51,255 nt of DNA from a virus: positions 1 through 51,255 of IMG/VR virus record IMGVR_UViG_3300023179_008629; one strand, given 5' to 3'. Made by a program: the position numbers and the translations under genes. The notes under the pieces are model-generated. The model did no database searches. It was not told the origin of the DNA and saw only the letters and a list, made by a program, of their open reading frames with translations. Shown in pieces: positions 24,036 through 32,410 of this stretch (positions are counted from its first letter, which is position 1; each line of letters opens with the position of its first letter).

Positions 24036-24040
24036 TATGA
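24005..24040 (+). CDS. Possible 11-codon leader peptide across the terminator
   Basis: ATG 24005 reads MGVKYPPFSLL and stops at 24038-24040, overlapping the next ATG (24037) as ATGA. AAAGGA (23989-23994) lies ten bases upstream. The mini-ORF covers the entire terminator hairpin, so its translation could open the hairpin and hand ribosomes to the glycosyltransferase gene, which otherwise lacks a ribosome site. This is a proposal; nothing shows that it is expressed. Confidence 0.35.
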   Translation: MGVKYPPFSLL

Positions 24041-26898
24041 CAAAATCTAAGCTCAAAATCTTGATGTGTTCAGAAGCTAGTTTTATAAATTCTGGCTTCG
24101 GAAAATATGCTTATGAGTTTTTGTCTAGATTACACAAGACAGGAAAATATGACATAGCAGAGTTTGCTTCTTATGGTTTTGTAAATGATCCAAGAGATAA
24201 GAATATCGACTGGACATATTATGCCAATGCCGTAAGAGAGAACGATCCTAGATATCAAGAATACATGTCAAGAACCGACAACCAATTTGGGCGTTGGAGA
24301 TTTGAAAAGGTTTTATTAGACTTTAAGCCCGATGTTGTTTGTGACGTAAGAGATTATTGGATGACTCACTATCAGCCAATTTCTCCATTAAGACCATACT
24401 TTCACCATGTCTTAATGCCCACTGTCGATTCTGCTCCTCAACAAGAGGAGTGGATAGACACCTTCTTATCTGCTGATGCTGTCTTTACATATAGTGATTG
24501 GGGAGCAGAAGTATTAAAAAATCAAAGTAATAATAAAATTAATTATATAGACACCACAACTCCCGGTGTTAATTTGGATATTTTTTATATGAAAGATAGT
24601 AAAGATTTAAGATCAAAATTTAATATCGATCAGGATGCTTTCGTTATTGGTTCTGTGATGAGAAACCAGAAAAGAAAACTAATTCCTGAACTATTCTCTA
24701 GCTTAAAGCAGCTACTATCTCACTTATCTCAACAAAACAATCCTCAAAAAGTATATTTGTATATGCATACAACATATCCTGATATGGGTTGGGATATTCC
24801 AGAATTACTAAATCAATACGAAGTAGCGAATCATGTTTTATTCACCTATTTATGTAAACAATGTGGTAATATTGAAGGTTCTACATTTTGTGGTACTCAA
24901 AAAATTTGTTCCAAATGTCTAAATAAATCATCGTCTTTTCCATCTGTTTCTCAAGGAGTATCAGAAGATCAATTAAGCGATATATATAATTTGTTTGATT
25001 TATACGTGCAATATGCGATTTGTTTAGGGAAAGATGAGCAAATAAAAATAAAGCGAGATGAAAAAGCTCAATGGATTCCGATATCCCAGGTACAGGTAGG
25101 AGACGAAGCATGGACCCACAAGAATAGGTGGAGAAAAGTATCTCATGTATGGAAAAACTTGGCTAAAAGTCATAATAAAAAAATCTTAGAATTATCTGTA
25201 CACGGAGACTATGAAACATTAACAGCAACAGAAAACCATGAATTTCCAGCATATACATCTAATGAGCTCAAAATTAAACATAGATCCATAAGAGAAAATA
25301 TAGGATATTATCTATATAACAAGAAAGAACTACCAAATTATGGAAAATATGAGCTAAAAGACTTAAAAGAGGGAGATATGCTTCTTTATCCTATAGACGA
25401 TACTGTTATAGATATTAACTCCATCGATATTGCTCAAGAAATTGATTGTTCGGACTATCTTGTATTGGACTCTTTTATAGAGACATCTAAAACATATAGT
25501 TATCCCAGATTTATTGATATTAACAATAGTTTTTGTAAATTTATAGGATTGTTTGCTGCCGATGGATCTTGGGAATCTCGTCCCGGATGCAAAAATATTA
25601 AAATCACATCTCATATAAAAGAAACCGAGAATCAAATTCTTGCGTTAGAATGTATGACTCAAATAGGATCAAACAATAACGCCGTTTCTGATAGGATATA
25701 CAAAGACAGGCTAGGTATAGATGCTGTACTAGGTTCCAAACTACATGCTCAATTATTTGCTAAATGGTTTTCTAAACATGAACACAAACAACTACCAGAC
25801 TGGTGTTTATATCTACCGTTAGAAAAACAAAAAGAAATTTTGATCGGCATGTTCATGGGAGATGGCCACTATTGCAAAGTAAAAAATTATTCTCAAATTA
25901 GTACAATTTCTAAACCATTAGCGGATCAAATAAAACATATCCTAAGAAGATTAAGAATCCCGTTTTCTGTATCAAAAATTAATAGAACCAAACATAAAAC
26001 ACAAGATCAGAAAAACAGGAAAGATTGCTATTCTTTTGAAATCTATGGATGTAATATTAAAAATGGAGATATTACAAATAAAAGAAACGGATCATATAAT
26101 GTATATTATAAAAATAATCATATAATACAAATAAAGAGTATTGTCGAATCAGACTACAATGATGATGTGTGGTGCTTAACCGTAGACAATGACCATACAA
26201 TGACTACAAAAATAGGCGCCACTTTTCAGTGCGAGGGTTTAGGAATGCCCCAAGTAGAAGCAGCAGCTTGTGGTATTCCAGTAGCTACAGTTAATTATAG
26301 CGCTATGATAGATATTATTAATAAATTACAAGCTTTTCCTATTAGGGTGCAAACTTATTTTAAAGAACTAGAAACGAAAGCCATAAGAGTCTATCCTGAT
26401 AATAATGATCTAAGAAGAATAATACTTGAACAGATAAATAAACCATTATCTATAAGAAATCAAGAAAGATATCGAACACGACAATTAACAGAACAACATT
26501 ATGATTGGAATATTATTATAAGAAAGTGGGAGAAATACTTTGATAATCTAGAATTTAGAGCCGATTGGAATAAACCACTACCATCACTTACTAAGGCAGA
26601 TTTACCATCTAAAAAAACAAATACTGATAATTTGTCTTGTTTTTTAAATCTATGTAATAATCATCTTAAAAATGCAGATTTGGTATCTTCTTCAAGATTT
26701 TTAACAATGCTACAAAATGCTGACTATGGATTTATGAGCAACACCCCAACACAAATAGCAGGAGCATCCATAGAGAATTTATATAGCTATGTTAATACTA
26801 TGATAGATAATAATAATAAATCAGAAGAGGCTAGAAAAAATAATATTACTTTTGAAGAAGACTTTATACAATACGCACACTTAAAAAAGAACACATGA
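24037..26898 (+). CDS. GT4-type glycosyltransferase interrupted by an intein
   Basis: 953 aa precursor. N-extein, residues 1-328: GT-B fold with EASFINSGFGKYAYEF, SDWGAEVLKN and PGVNLDIFYMKD. Residues 273-294 form an unusual zinc-ribbon insertion (C273, C276, C291, C294). C-extein, residues 732-953, begins with CEGLGMPQVEAAACGIPVAT, containing the EX7E motif (E733...E741). Joining the exteins gives a continuous YVQYAI-CEGLGMPQ, normal for the family. The spliced enzyme would be 550 aa. It likely transfers a nucleotide-activated sugar; acceptor unknown. It heads the second glycan cluster and overlaps the next gene by ATGA. Confidence 0.85.
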   Translation: MTKSKLKILMCSEASFINSGFGKYAYEFLSRLHKTGKYDIAEFASYGFVNDPRDKNIDWTYYANAVRENDPRYQEYMSRTDNQFGRWRFEKVLLDFKPDVVCDVRDYWMTHYQPISPLRPYFHHVLMPTVDSAPQQEEWIDTFLSADAVFTYSDWGAEVLKNQSNNKINYIDTTTPGVNLDIFYMKDSKDLRSKFNIDQDAFVIGSVMRNQKRKLIPELFSSLKQLLSHLSQQNNPQKVYLYMHTTYPDMGWDIPELLNQYEVANHVLFTYLCKQCGNIEGSTFCGTQKICSKCLNKSSSFPSVSQGVSEDQLSDIYNLFDLYVQYAICLGKDEQIKIKRDEKAQWIPISQVQVGDEAWTHKNRWRKVSHVWKNLAKSHNKKILELSVHGDYETLTATENHEFPAYTSNELKIKHRSIRENIGYYLYNKKELPNYGKYELKDLKEGDMLLYPIDDTVIDINSIDIAQEIDCSDYLVLDSFIETSKTYSYPRFIDINNSFCKFIGLFAADGSWESRPGCKNIKITSHIKETENQILALECMTQIGSNNNAVSDRIYKDRLGIDAVLGSKLHAQLFAKWFSKHEHKQLPDWCLYLPLEKQKEILIGMFMGDGHYCKVKNYSQISTISKPLADQIKHILRRLRIPFSVSKINRTKHKTQDQKNRKDCYSFEIYGCNIKNGDITNKRNGSYNVYYKNNHIIQIKSIVESDYNDDVWCLTVDNDHTMTTKIGATFQCEGLGMPQVEAAACGIPVATVNYSAMIDIINKLQAFPIRVQTYFKELETKAIRVYPDNNDLRRIILEQINKPLSIRNQERYRTRQLTEQHYDWNIIIRKWEKYFDNLEFRADWNKPLPSLTKADLPSKKTNTDNLSCFLNLCNNHLKNADLVSSSRFLTMLQNADYGFMSNTPTQIAGASIENLYSYVNTMIDNNNKSEEARKNNITFEEDFIQYAHLKKNT
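25021..26229 (+). other. LAGLIDADG intein (403 aa) inside the glycosyltransferase
   Basis: Starts at Cys329 (CLGKDEQIKI, block A). Block B is LTATENHEFPAY (TxxH). Two LAGLIDADG helices are visible: FIGLFAADGSW and ILIGMFMGDGHY, so a homing endonuclease is present and looks intact. Block F is VWCLTVDNDHTMTT. The last intein residue is Gln731, preceded by Phe rather than the usual His, and the +1 residue is Cys732. Insertion is immediately before the EX7E catalytic motif, a conserved position that favours homing. C-terminal Gln occurs in a minority of inteins, and a missing penultimate His can slow the last cleavage step. Splicing is therefore expected but not certain. Confidence 0.9.
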
Positions 26899-27857
26899 AT
26901 ATTCTATATATAGGACCATATAGGCTCAACACAGACTATGGTTATGAATCACTAAATATTTTATTAAATTTACAAGATTCTTTTCCTAATATTTTATCTA
27001 GATCCCTATATAATGAATCTTCAATACATAAACTAGAAGATTCTAATCTTTTATTATCTAAATTAGAGAGTAAAACCTTTAAAAACTTTGATCTGCTTAT
27101 TCAACACACCTCTTTAGAAAGCATGACACATACTACAAGAATTAAAAAACATATTTTTTTACCTATACTGAATAGTAATAATATTAATTATACTCAAAAA
27201 CAAATTGTTCACACATTAGAACAACATGGTTTATTTTTAACTTATAGAGATAGAGATGATTTTATTCTAAAAGATGCTGGTGTTCTCAATAAACGATCTT
27301 ATAAATTAAATATACATAACAGGCTGTCTCCAACTTCCAGTGGTTCTTTTAATCTTGGGCTATATTCTTCGTATAAAAAGTATTACTCAATAGTATCTTC
27401 TAAAGATCAAAGCTCTATTAAGCAACTTATAGTGAACTATATCGCCCAAATAAAGGATCCAAGTAGTTGTCTATTATTGTTTATGCAAGATGTCGATCAG
27501 TCTACTTTAGATGAGTATAATAAATATATCAAAAATGTTTATCAGGCTATGAATATTAACTATAGCATATCTAAAGTTGTGGTGGTTCCTATTGAGCTAG
27601 ATAATAAAAATATACCAGTGATTCATTCTGGCGGGGATATTTATATAAATATTAATGACAATATTCATTCATTATATGCTTATAAATATCAAAAGCCTAT
27701 AATCTCGAACAAATCCCAGCTATCTGCTAAATATGACTATATTTCTTTATATGAAACTCCAAAAATTTATTATAAAGATGACATTGACCTATCTCAAATA
27801 GACACAAATGAAAATCTCCACCCGTCACTTGTAGAAATTATATCAAACTATGTTTAG
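26895..27857 (+). CDS. GT-B-like glycosyltransferase, divergent
   Basis: 320 aa. Opens with MNILYIGPYRLNTDYGYESL, the first beta strand and Gly-rich loop of GT-B enzymes. The C-terminal half has HSGGDIYININDNIHSLYAY, where a GT4 enzyme would have its donor site, but no clear EX7E Glu pair is visible. It may be a weakly conserved or non-catalytic member. It is coupled to the preceding gene by ATGA and overlaps the next by 8 bases. Confidence 0.6.
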   Translation: MNILYIGPYRLNTDYGYESLNILLNLQDSFPNILSRSLYNESSIHKLEDSNLLLSKLESKTFKNFDLLIQHTSLESMTHTTRIKKHIFLPILNSNNINYTQKQIVHTLEQHGLFLTYRDRDDFILKDAGVLNKRSYKLNIHNRLSPTSSGSFNLGLYSSYKKYYSIVSSKDQSSIKQLIVNYIAQIKDPSSCLLLFMQDVDQSTLDEYNKYIKNVYQAMNINYSISKVVVVPIELDNKNIPVIHSGGDIYININDNIHSLYAYKYQKPIISNKSQLSAKYDYISLYETPKIYYKDDIDLSQIDTNENLHPSLVEIISNYV

Positions 27858-28686
27858 CCATCAAGCAGTATCTAATACTTTAAATAAATTATTTGATAAT
27901 AATAACCTACTATATTTAGGTCAAAAAAATTTATTTTATCATATGTTAATAAAAAATGCTGATTATAATATTATAAGTGATGACTCTCAACCTTTTATTG
28001 GTATACTGCATGATGATCCTCTATTTTTTTCTCAACAGGTTGATCGTGTACATTTGGAGTATCATACCAATAGTTTAGTTTTTTTTCATAGCGAGGCCCC
28101 TAAAGTTCTTAAAAAAGAAGATAAACATATTTTATCTAAAAAGCTTAAAGATGTTATTAAAGTATTCTTTTCTAGTGCCATTCGTGATTCTTGGGGTTTA
28201 TCTAAAGACAATAATAGTTACTCTATGGGGTATGGTTGTGAAATTATTACCCAAACCAATAAAATAAAAAATATTGCGGTTTTAAACTTTTCCCAAAATA
28301 GTATTATTAATACAATATTTTCTTATATAAAGAACGCTTTTCCTGATGCTCAACTTGTAGATAATATTGAAAATATAGAAAATTTAGCACAATATAAGAT
28401 TATTGTTTGCTTAGATGGATTATACGATATAATATACTGCGCCGCTTTGGGCTGTGTTGTTCTATCAAATCAGGATATACAAAACAGCTTACCCAGCGTA
28501 TTTAGAATTAAGAACATAAATGATATTAATGCACAATTATCTGAAATTTTATCTCAAGACTTAAGCAAACTATCCTCCTTGTCACAGCATCTAATATCTA
28601 ATAATTTTGGATTAGAAAGTTTCCATAGATCCATCAGCAACGCCTTTTCTTTGCTAAAAAATAGGACATATATTTATGAAGCGTAA
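27850..28686 (+). CDS. GT-B-like protein, divergent
   Basis: 278 aa. The segments DDSQPFIGILHDDPLFF and SLVFFHSEAPKVLKKED recall the N-terminal domain of glycosyltransferases, and IIYCAALGCVVLSNQ parallels the 'EAxAxGxPVV' donor-site helix with the Glu lost. It could be an inactive partner or an unusual transferase. It shares overlaps with both neighbours in the glycan cluster. Confidence 0.5.
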   Translation: MFSHQAVSNTLNKLFDNNNLLYLGQKNLFYHMLIKNADYNIISDDSQPFIGILHDDPLFFSQQVDRVHLEYHTNSLVFFHSEAPKVLKKEDKHILSKKLKDVIKVFFSSAIRDSWGLSKDNNSYSMGYGCEIITQTNKIKNIAVLNFSQNSIINTIFSYIKNAFPDAQLVDNIENIENLAQYKIIVCLDGLYDIIYCAALGCVVLSNQDIQNSLPSVFRIKNINDINAQLSEILSQDLSKLSSLSQHLISNNFGLESFHRSISNAFSLLKNRTYIYEA

Positions 28687-29086
28687 TATAATTATTACTA
28701 TTGATGAATCCAAAATAGATAAAGAACACATACACATCAATAACATGAGTTCTATCGTTAATTATTCTTGTGATAGTGTAACGATAGACTGTTTAGAGTA
28801 TCTAGAAGAGACAAATCATCATTTAGTATTATCTCATTTAACTAATAAAATTAGATTAAATGGTAAACTTATTCTTAAAATTAATAACTCAGACAGTATC
28901 TGTACAAAATTTCTACAAAAAACAATCTCTAATCAAGAATTTTTAAATTTCTTTTCTAATAAAAGAAGCTTAATTTCAGTTGAAAATATTTATTCAATAA
29001 TAGATTTTAAAATCTTTGATCTCATGGACTTAGATATAAGCGAGAATGCTATTAAAATAGTTTTAGAAAGAAAAAATTATGAGTAA
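28676..29086 (+). CDS. Possible methyltransferase-like fragment, 136 aa
   Basis: Pattern SVTIDCLEYLEETNHHLVLS followed by HLTNKIRLNGKLILKINNSD recalls the second half of class I SAM methyltransferases ('L-E-H-I ... L-x-x-GG-x-L-x-I'). The first half with the SAM-binding GxGxG is absent, so it is probably non-catalytic or a remnant kept by the operon. Overlaps of 11 and 8 bases with neighbours argue that it is a real gene. Confidence 0.45.
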   Translation: MKRNIIITIDESKIDKEHIHINNMSSIVNYSCDSVTIDCLEYLEETNHHLVLSHLTNKIRLNGKLILKINNSDSICTKFLQKTISNQEFLNFFSNKRSLISVENIYSIIDFKIFDLMDLDISENAIKIVLERKNYE

Positions 29087-29801
29087 TACATTATGTGAGC
29101 AGTGTTTTTTTGCTAAAGAGACTAATAGTGACAAGCCTTGTCTCTTTAATATTCCTGATATTATTAAGGATTATCATCAAATAGAAAAGGTTAATAATTA
29201 TTATAAGCTTGTAAGCTATAATTGTAGATATGGATTTAGTAAAAAAACTTATCATGAAAATATTGATAAATTTAATGAAATAAATATTACTGAATATATT
29301 AAACAACAAAATATAGTAAAATATTCATTAGTTATCATAGCACAAAATAATGATCATTCTAAGATAATAGAATCTTTAAATAAACTTTCCATCAAACCAT
29401 TTTATATCACTATTATATGCTATAATAATGGAGTACCTTTACATTCTAAACTATTAGAACAAACCCCATATATTCCATATAAAGTACATACATTTCTAGA
29501 CAAAATTCCTGCACCTCAAGCTTTACATATTGCATTAGAAACAAATAAAAATAAAGTAGGAGATTTACTATGGATCTTACACGACTCCTCACTAGAGTCT
29601 TGCGTCGATAATGATAGTATACAAAATATCAATTATATTATCAATGTTGAACAGAGACCAGCTCATTATTATAAAAATAAAAAACTAGCATCTTCATTTG
29701 ATGGAATTTTTATTAATACTAATAATTATTGGACATTATCTAGAACAGAAAACTATACAATAGAACATAATAATCAAACCCTAATTGTAGAATATGATTG
29801 A
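29079..29801 (+). CDS. GT-A-like (GT2-type) protein with N-terminal Cys motif
   Basis: 240 aa. The N-terminus has C6-x2-C9 and another Cys pair (PCLF, YNCRYG), a possible small metal site. KYSLVIIAQNNDHSKIIESL then resembles the first strand and helix of GT2 enzymes, with ITIICYNNG as the second strand and LLWILHDSS in place of the usual DxD. The metal-binding Asp pair is not clear. Sugar-transfer activity is uncertain. Confidence 0.5.
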   Translation: MSNTLCEQCFFAKETNSDKPCLFNIPDIIKDYHQIEKVNNYYKLVSYNCRYGFSKKTYHENIDKFNEINITEYIKQQNIVKYSLVIIAQNNDHSKIIESLNKLSIKPFYITIICYNNGVPLHSKLLEQTPYIPYKVHTFLDKIPAPQALHIALETNKNKVGDLLWILHDSSLESCVDNDSIQNINYIINVEQRPAHYYKNKKLASSFDGIFINTNNYWTLSRTENYTIEHNNQTLIVEYD

Positions 29802-30459
29802 TATACTATTAATATCTCCAGAAATTACCAAAGGCATGAAATCTGTAGGATCTAAATGTTTATTATCATTAAGAAAAAATTTAACTCTGATAGAATATCA
29901 GGTATCTCAGTTGCAAAAAATTAAACCGGCTAAAATTACTTTAAATATAGGCTTGGATGCTGAAAAAATTGTAACAAAATTATATAGATATAAAAAAATA
30001 AACTATTTTATTAACAATAAATATAGTTCTACTAATCAGGCTGCTAATCTTATATCATATATAAAAAAATATAAACCATTAGGCTTATTAATATTTAGCA
30101 GTGGGCTACTAATTAAAAATAATATTATAAACCAAAAAGATATGCAGAGCGGATGCAAGCTATTTATACTAAATAAAAATAAGAATAATTTTGATATTGG
30201 TTGTTCTAATATGAAAAATCCAGATTACTTATTCTATGATATGCCCGAAACTTGGGCGGAAATTTGTTATTTGGATTCAGCAGCAATCGAGATGCTATTT
30301 AATAGCGAAGAAAAAATATTCGAACAGATGTACCTATTCGAAGCCATCAACTTTTTACTGCAAAAAAATATAGTATTTGAGAAAATCTATTTAAATAAAA
30401 ATAATATTATGAAAGTACAAACCTTAAAAGATCTACCATCGGCCAAAGCATTTATATGA
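29794..30459 (+). CDS. Sugar-nucleotidyltransferase-like protein (GT-A fold)
   Basis: 221 aa. GMKSVGSKCLLSLRKNLTLI followed by EYQVSQLQKIKPAKITLNIG mirrors the NTP-transferase opening ('G.g.r....K.ll...g..lie.q...l......i.v..G'). GLLIFSSGLLIKNN stands where the catalytic Asp ('..GD....') should be, so key residues seem altered. It might make an activated sugar for the neighbouring transferases, or be a degenerate relative. ATGA overlap with the next gene. Confidence 0.5.
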   Translation: MIDILLISPEITKGMKSVGSKCLLSLRKNLTLIEYQVSQLQKIKPAKITLNIGLDAEKIVTKLYRYKKINYFINNKYSSTNQAANLISYIKKYKPLGLLIFSSGLLIKNNIINQKDMQSGCKLFILNKNKNNFDIGCSNMKNPDYLFYDMPETWAEICYLDSAAIEMLFNSEEKIFEQMYLFEAINFLLQKNIVFEKIYLNKNNIMKVQTLKDLPSAKAFI

Positions 30460-31178
30460 ACAAACTATTAATACAAAATTTGAATGATAAATTTATTAAT
30501 AATCTAGCATATTGCGAGCTAGACTCTTGCTCAGTAATAGCTACCAACACCAAAGGGATCCTGTACAGAGCATATAGCGAACATCATTTTACTCATATAG
30601 TTTTTATAGATTCTTTATTAGATATAGAATCACTACAATTTATCGAAGATTTTGCCTCTGCTATACAAATTTTTATATATATAGATGGTGACTCGGAAAA
30701 CTATAAGCTTATCAAACAAAAAATTGCTCTGCTGAGTGTTTCTAAAATAGAAAATACGTCTCATAAAATCATAAAAATACCAACTCTTGTAAACCCAAAT
30801 CTGTATCATGCTCTGTCATCAAACAATAAACAAGACCATATAGTATCATTTATAGAAAAAATACAGTCTTTGCCAGAAGATTTATATGATTATTTATATC
30901 CTAAAAACACATTAAAGATTAAGCTATTCAATAATAAAGACATTATACATCCTCAAAATTTAGGTTTGCTATCTGAGCAAGATAAATCTATATTATTACA
31001 AAATACCAAATACTATCTAGCATTAAATGATGATTATGTTGCAGAAGCGTGGGCTTGTGGTTGCGAGGTTTTAACTATTGAAGACCTGTCTAGTATGCAA
31101 CCGAAAAAATATAAAAATGCTAAATTTTTCCAATCATACAGTAACTTTTTAAAGGGCTTGATAAGTGCTAAAAAATAG
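30456..31178 (+). CDS. GT-B-like glycosyltransferase, divergent
   Basis: 240 aa. The C-terminal LALNDDYVAEAWACGCEVLTIEDL resembles the EX7E region of GT4 enzymes ('E-A-x-A-C-G-x-x-V'), with one Glu retained at AEAWACG. The N-terminal half is a strand-helix region without a clear glycine loop. No membrane segment. Likely a sugar transferase or a non-catalytic subunit. Confidence 0.5.
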   Translation: MNKLLIQNLNDKFINNLAYCELDSCSVIATNTKGILYRAYSEHHFTHIVFIDSLLDIESLQFIEDFASAIQIFIYIDGDSENYKLIKQKIALLSVSKIENTSHKIIKIPTLVNPNLYHALSSNNKQDHIVSFIEKIQSLPEDLYDYLYPKNTLKIKLFNNKDIIHPQNLGLLSEQDKSILLQNTKYYLALNDDYVAEAWACGCEVLTIEDLSSMQPKKYKNAKFFQSYSNFLKGLISAKK

Positions 31179-31626
31179 TGTAGGATTTGTACTATTAAAT
31201 ATAGAGAATAATGATTATTATGATTCTCTTTTAAAAGAGATATCTCGACTTATTATTCATAATCCACTAACCAATATCGTGGTTTTTAATAGTCATTGTG
31301 ATAAAGTATCTCTTTATAATGTTCCATTGCTTCATATTAACCATGCTAAATTTTTTAATGGAGACCTATGGTTGTTCGATATAATAGGATTAATTATTAG
31401 TAAAAACTTTACAAATATCAATAAAAAAATATTATATGTCAATGATATGCCGTGGATTAAAAATAGAGATAATATGTATTCTGAATGGAAAAGTTTGTAT
31501 AACAAAGATATAAATTTTGTAGCCTCTAATAAATATTTATACGACGTTTACTCTTTGTGTTGGTCCCAACCTTTAGAAATTATGGAATCTTTTAATCATG
31601 AAAAAATACAACACATCCTACAATAA
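31165..31626 (+). CDS. Conserved phage protein in glycan cluster, 153 aa
   Basis: Starts at GTG 31165 with AAAGGG (31151-31156) upstream. Strands such as GFVLLNIENN and NIVVFNSHCDKVSLYNVPLL, followed by LWLFDIIGLI and KILYVNDMPWIKNR, suggest a Rossmann-like half domain. It resembles small phage proteins that sit beside glycosyltransferases, but I cannot name a family. It overlaps the endonuclease gene by 29 bases. Confidence 0.5.
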   Translation: MLKNSVGFVLLNIENNDYYDSLLKEISRLIIHNPLTNIVVFNSHCDKVSLYNVPLLHINHAKFFNGDLWLFDIIGLIISKNFTNINKKILYVNDMPWIKNRDNMYSEWKSLYNKDINFVASNKYLYDVYSLCWSQPLEIMESFNHEKIQHILQ

Positions 31627-32410
31627 TTTATCTGATAAAGATAAAAAAGAGTTAATATTAGAACTATACTCTTTTAAGGGGCAAAGTTTTGCCGATATAG
31701 CATTATCATACGATACCTATGCTAATAAAATTAGAAGAGATGCTATAAGATTTAATATAAAAATTAGAGATAAAAGCGAAGCACAAAAGAATGCTTTGAA
31801 AACAGGCAAGCATTCTCATCCGACAAAAGGCAAAGAAAGATCACAAAATACAAAACAAAAAATAGGTTTAGGAGTATTAACATCTTGGGAAAATCTAGAT
31901 AAAAAAACAATTTTAGAGAGAAAACTAAAAGCCAAAGAGAATTGGGAAAATTTAGACCAAAACACCAAAGATAATATCTTACGATCAGCCAATCAAGCTG
32001 TTAGAGTAACAAGTAAGACAGGATCTAAGCTAGAAAAATATTTACAACAAAAACTTTTATCAGATGGTTATAAAGTAGAATTTCACAAAGAGCAGGTATT
32101 GGTTAATACTAAGTTGCAGATTGATCTGTTTGTACCTAGTATAAATCTGGCTATAGAAGTTGATGGACCTTCTCATTTTGAGCCTGTGTGGGGTGAACAG
32201 TCATTAAACCGCAATAAAAATTATGATTCAAAAAAAGAAGGTTTAATTTTAGGCAGGGGCTGGAATTTGGTTAGAATAGTACAAACTAAGGATTATTCAG
32301 AAACGCGGGCATTACTGGTATACCAAGAATTAATAAATACCATCACCAACAATAAAACAGCACTAGCATCTGGACAACAAAAATTTACTATAAAGGACAA
32401 TAATGAGTAA
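31598..32410 (+). CDS. NUMOD3/Vsr-type (EDxHD-like) homing endonuclease
   Basis: 270 aa. N-terminal helix-turn-helix (GQSFADIALSYDTYANKIRR, about 28-47), then a NUMOD3-like stretch (KTGKHSHPTKGKERSQNTKQ plus KIGLG), then a Vsr-fold nuclease: KLEKYLQQKLLSDGYKVEFH, LQIDLFVPSINLAIEVDGPS (D and E-x-DG) and GWNLVRI. Such free-standing enzymes cut phage DNA near their own gene and spread by repair. It lies between the glycan cluster and the RAD52-like gene, overlapping both neighbours, so it has been domesticated into the operon layout. Confidence 0.8.
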   Translation: MKKYNTSYNNLSDKDKKELILELYSFKGQSFADIALSYDTYANKIRRDAIRFNIKIRDKSEAQKNALKTGKHSHPTKGKERSQNTKQKIGLGVLTSWENLDKKTILERKLKAKENWENLDQNTKDNILRSANQAVRVTSKTGSKLEKYLQQKLLSDGYKVEFHKEQVLVNTKLQIDLFVPSINLAIEVDGPSHFEPVWGEQSLNRNKNYDSKKEGLILGRGWNLVRIVQTKDYSETRALLVYQELINTITNNKTALASGQQKFTIKDNNE

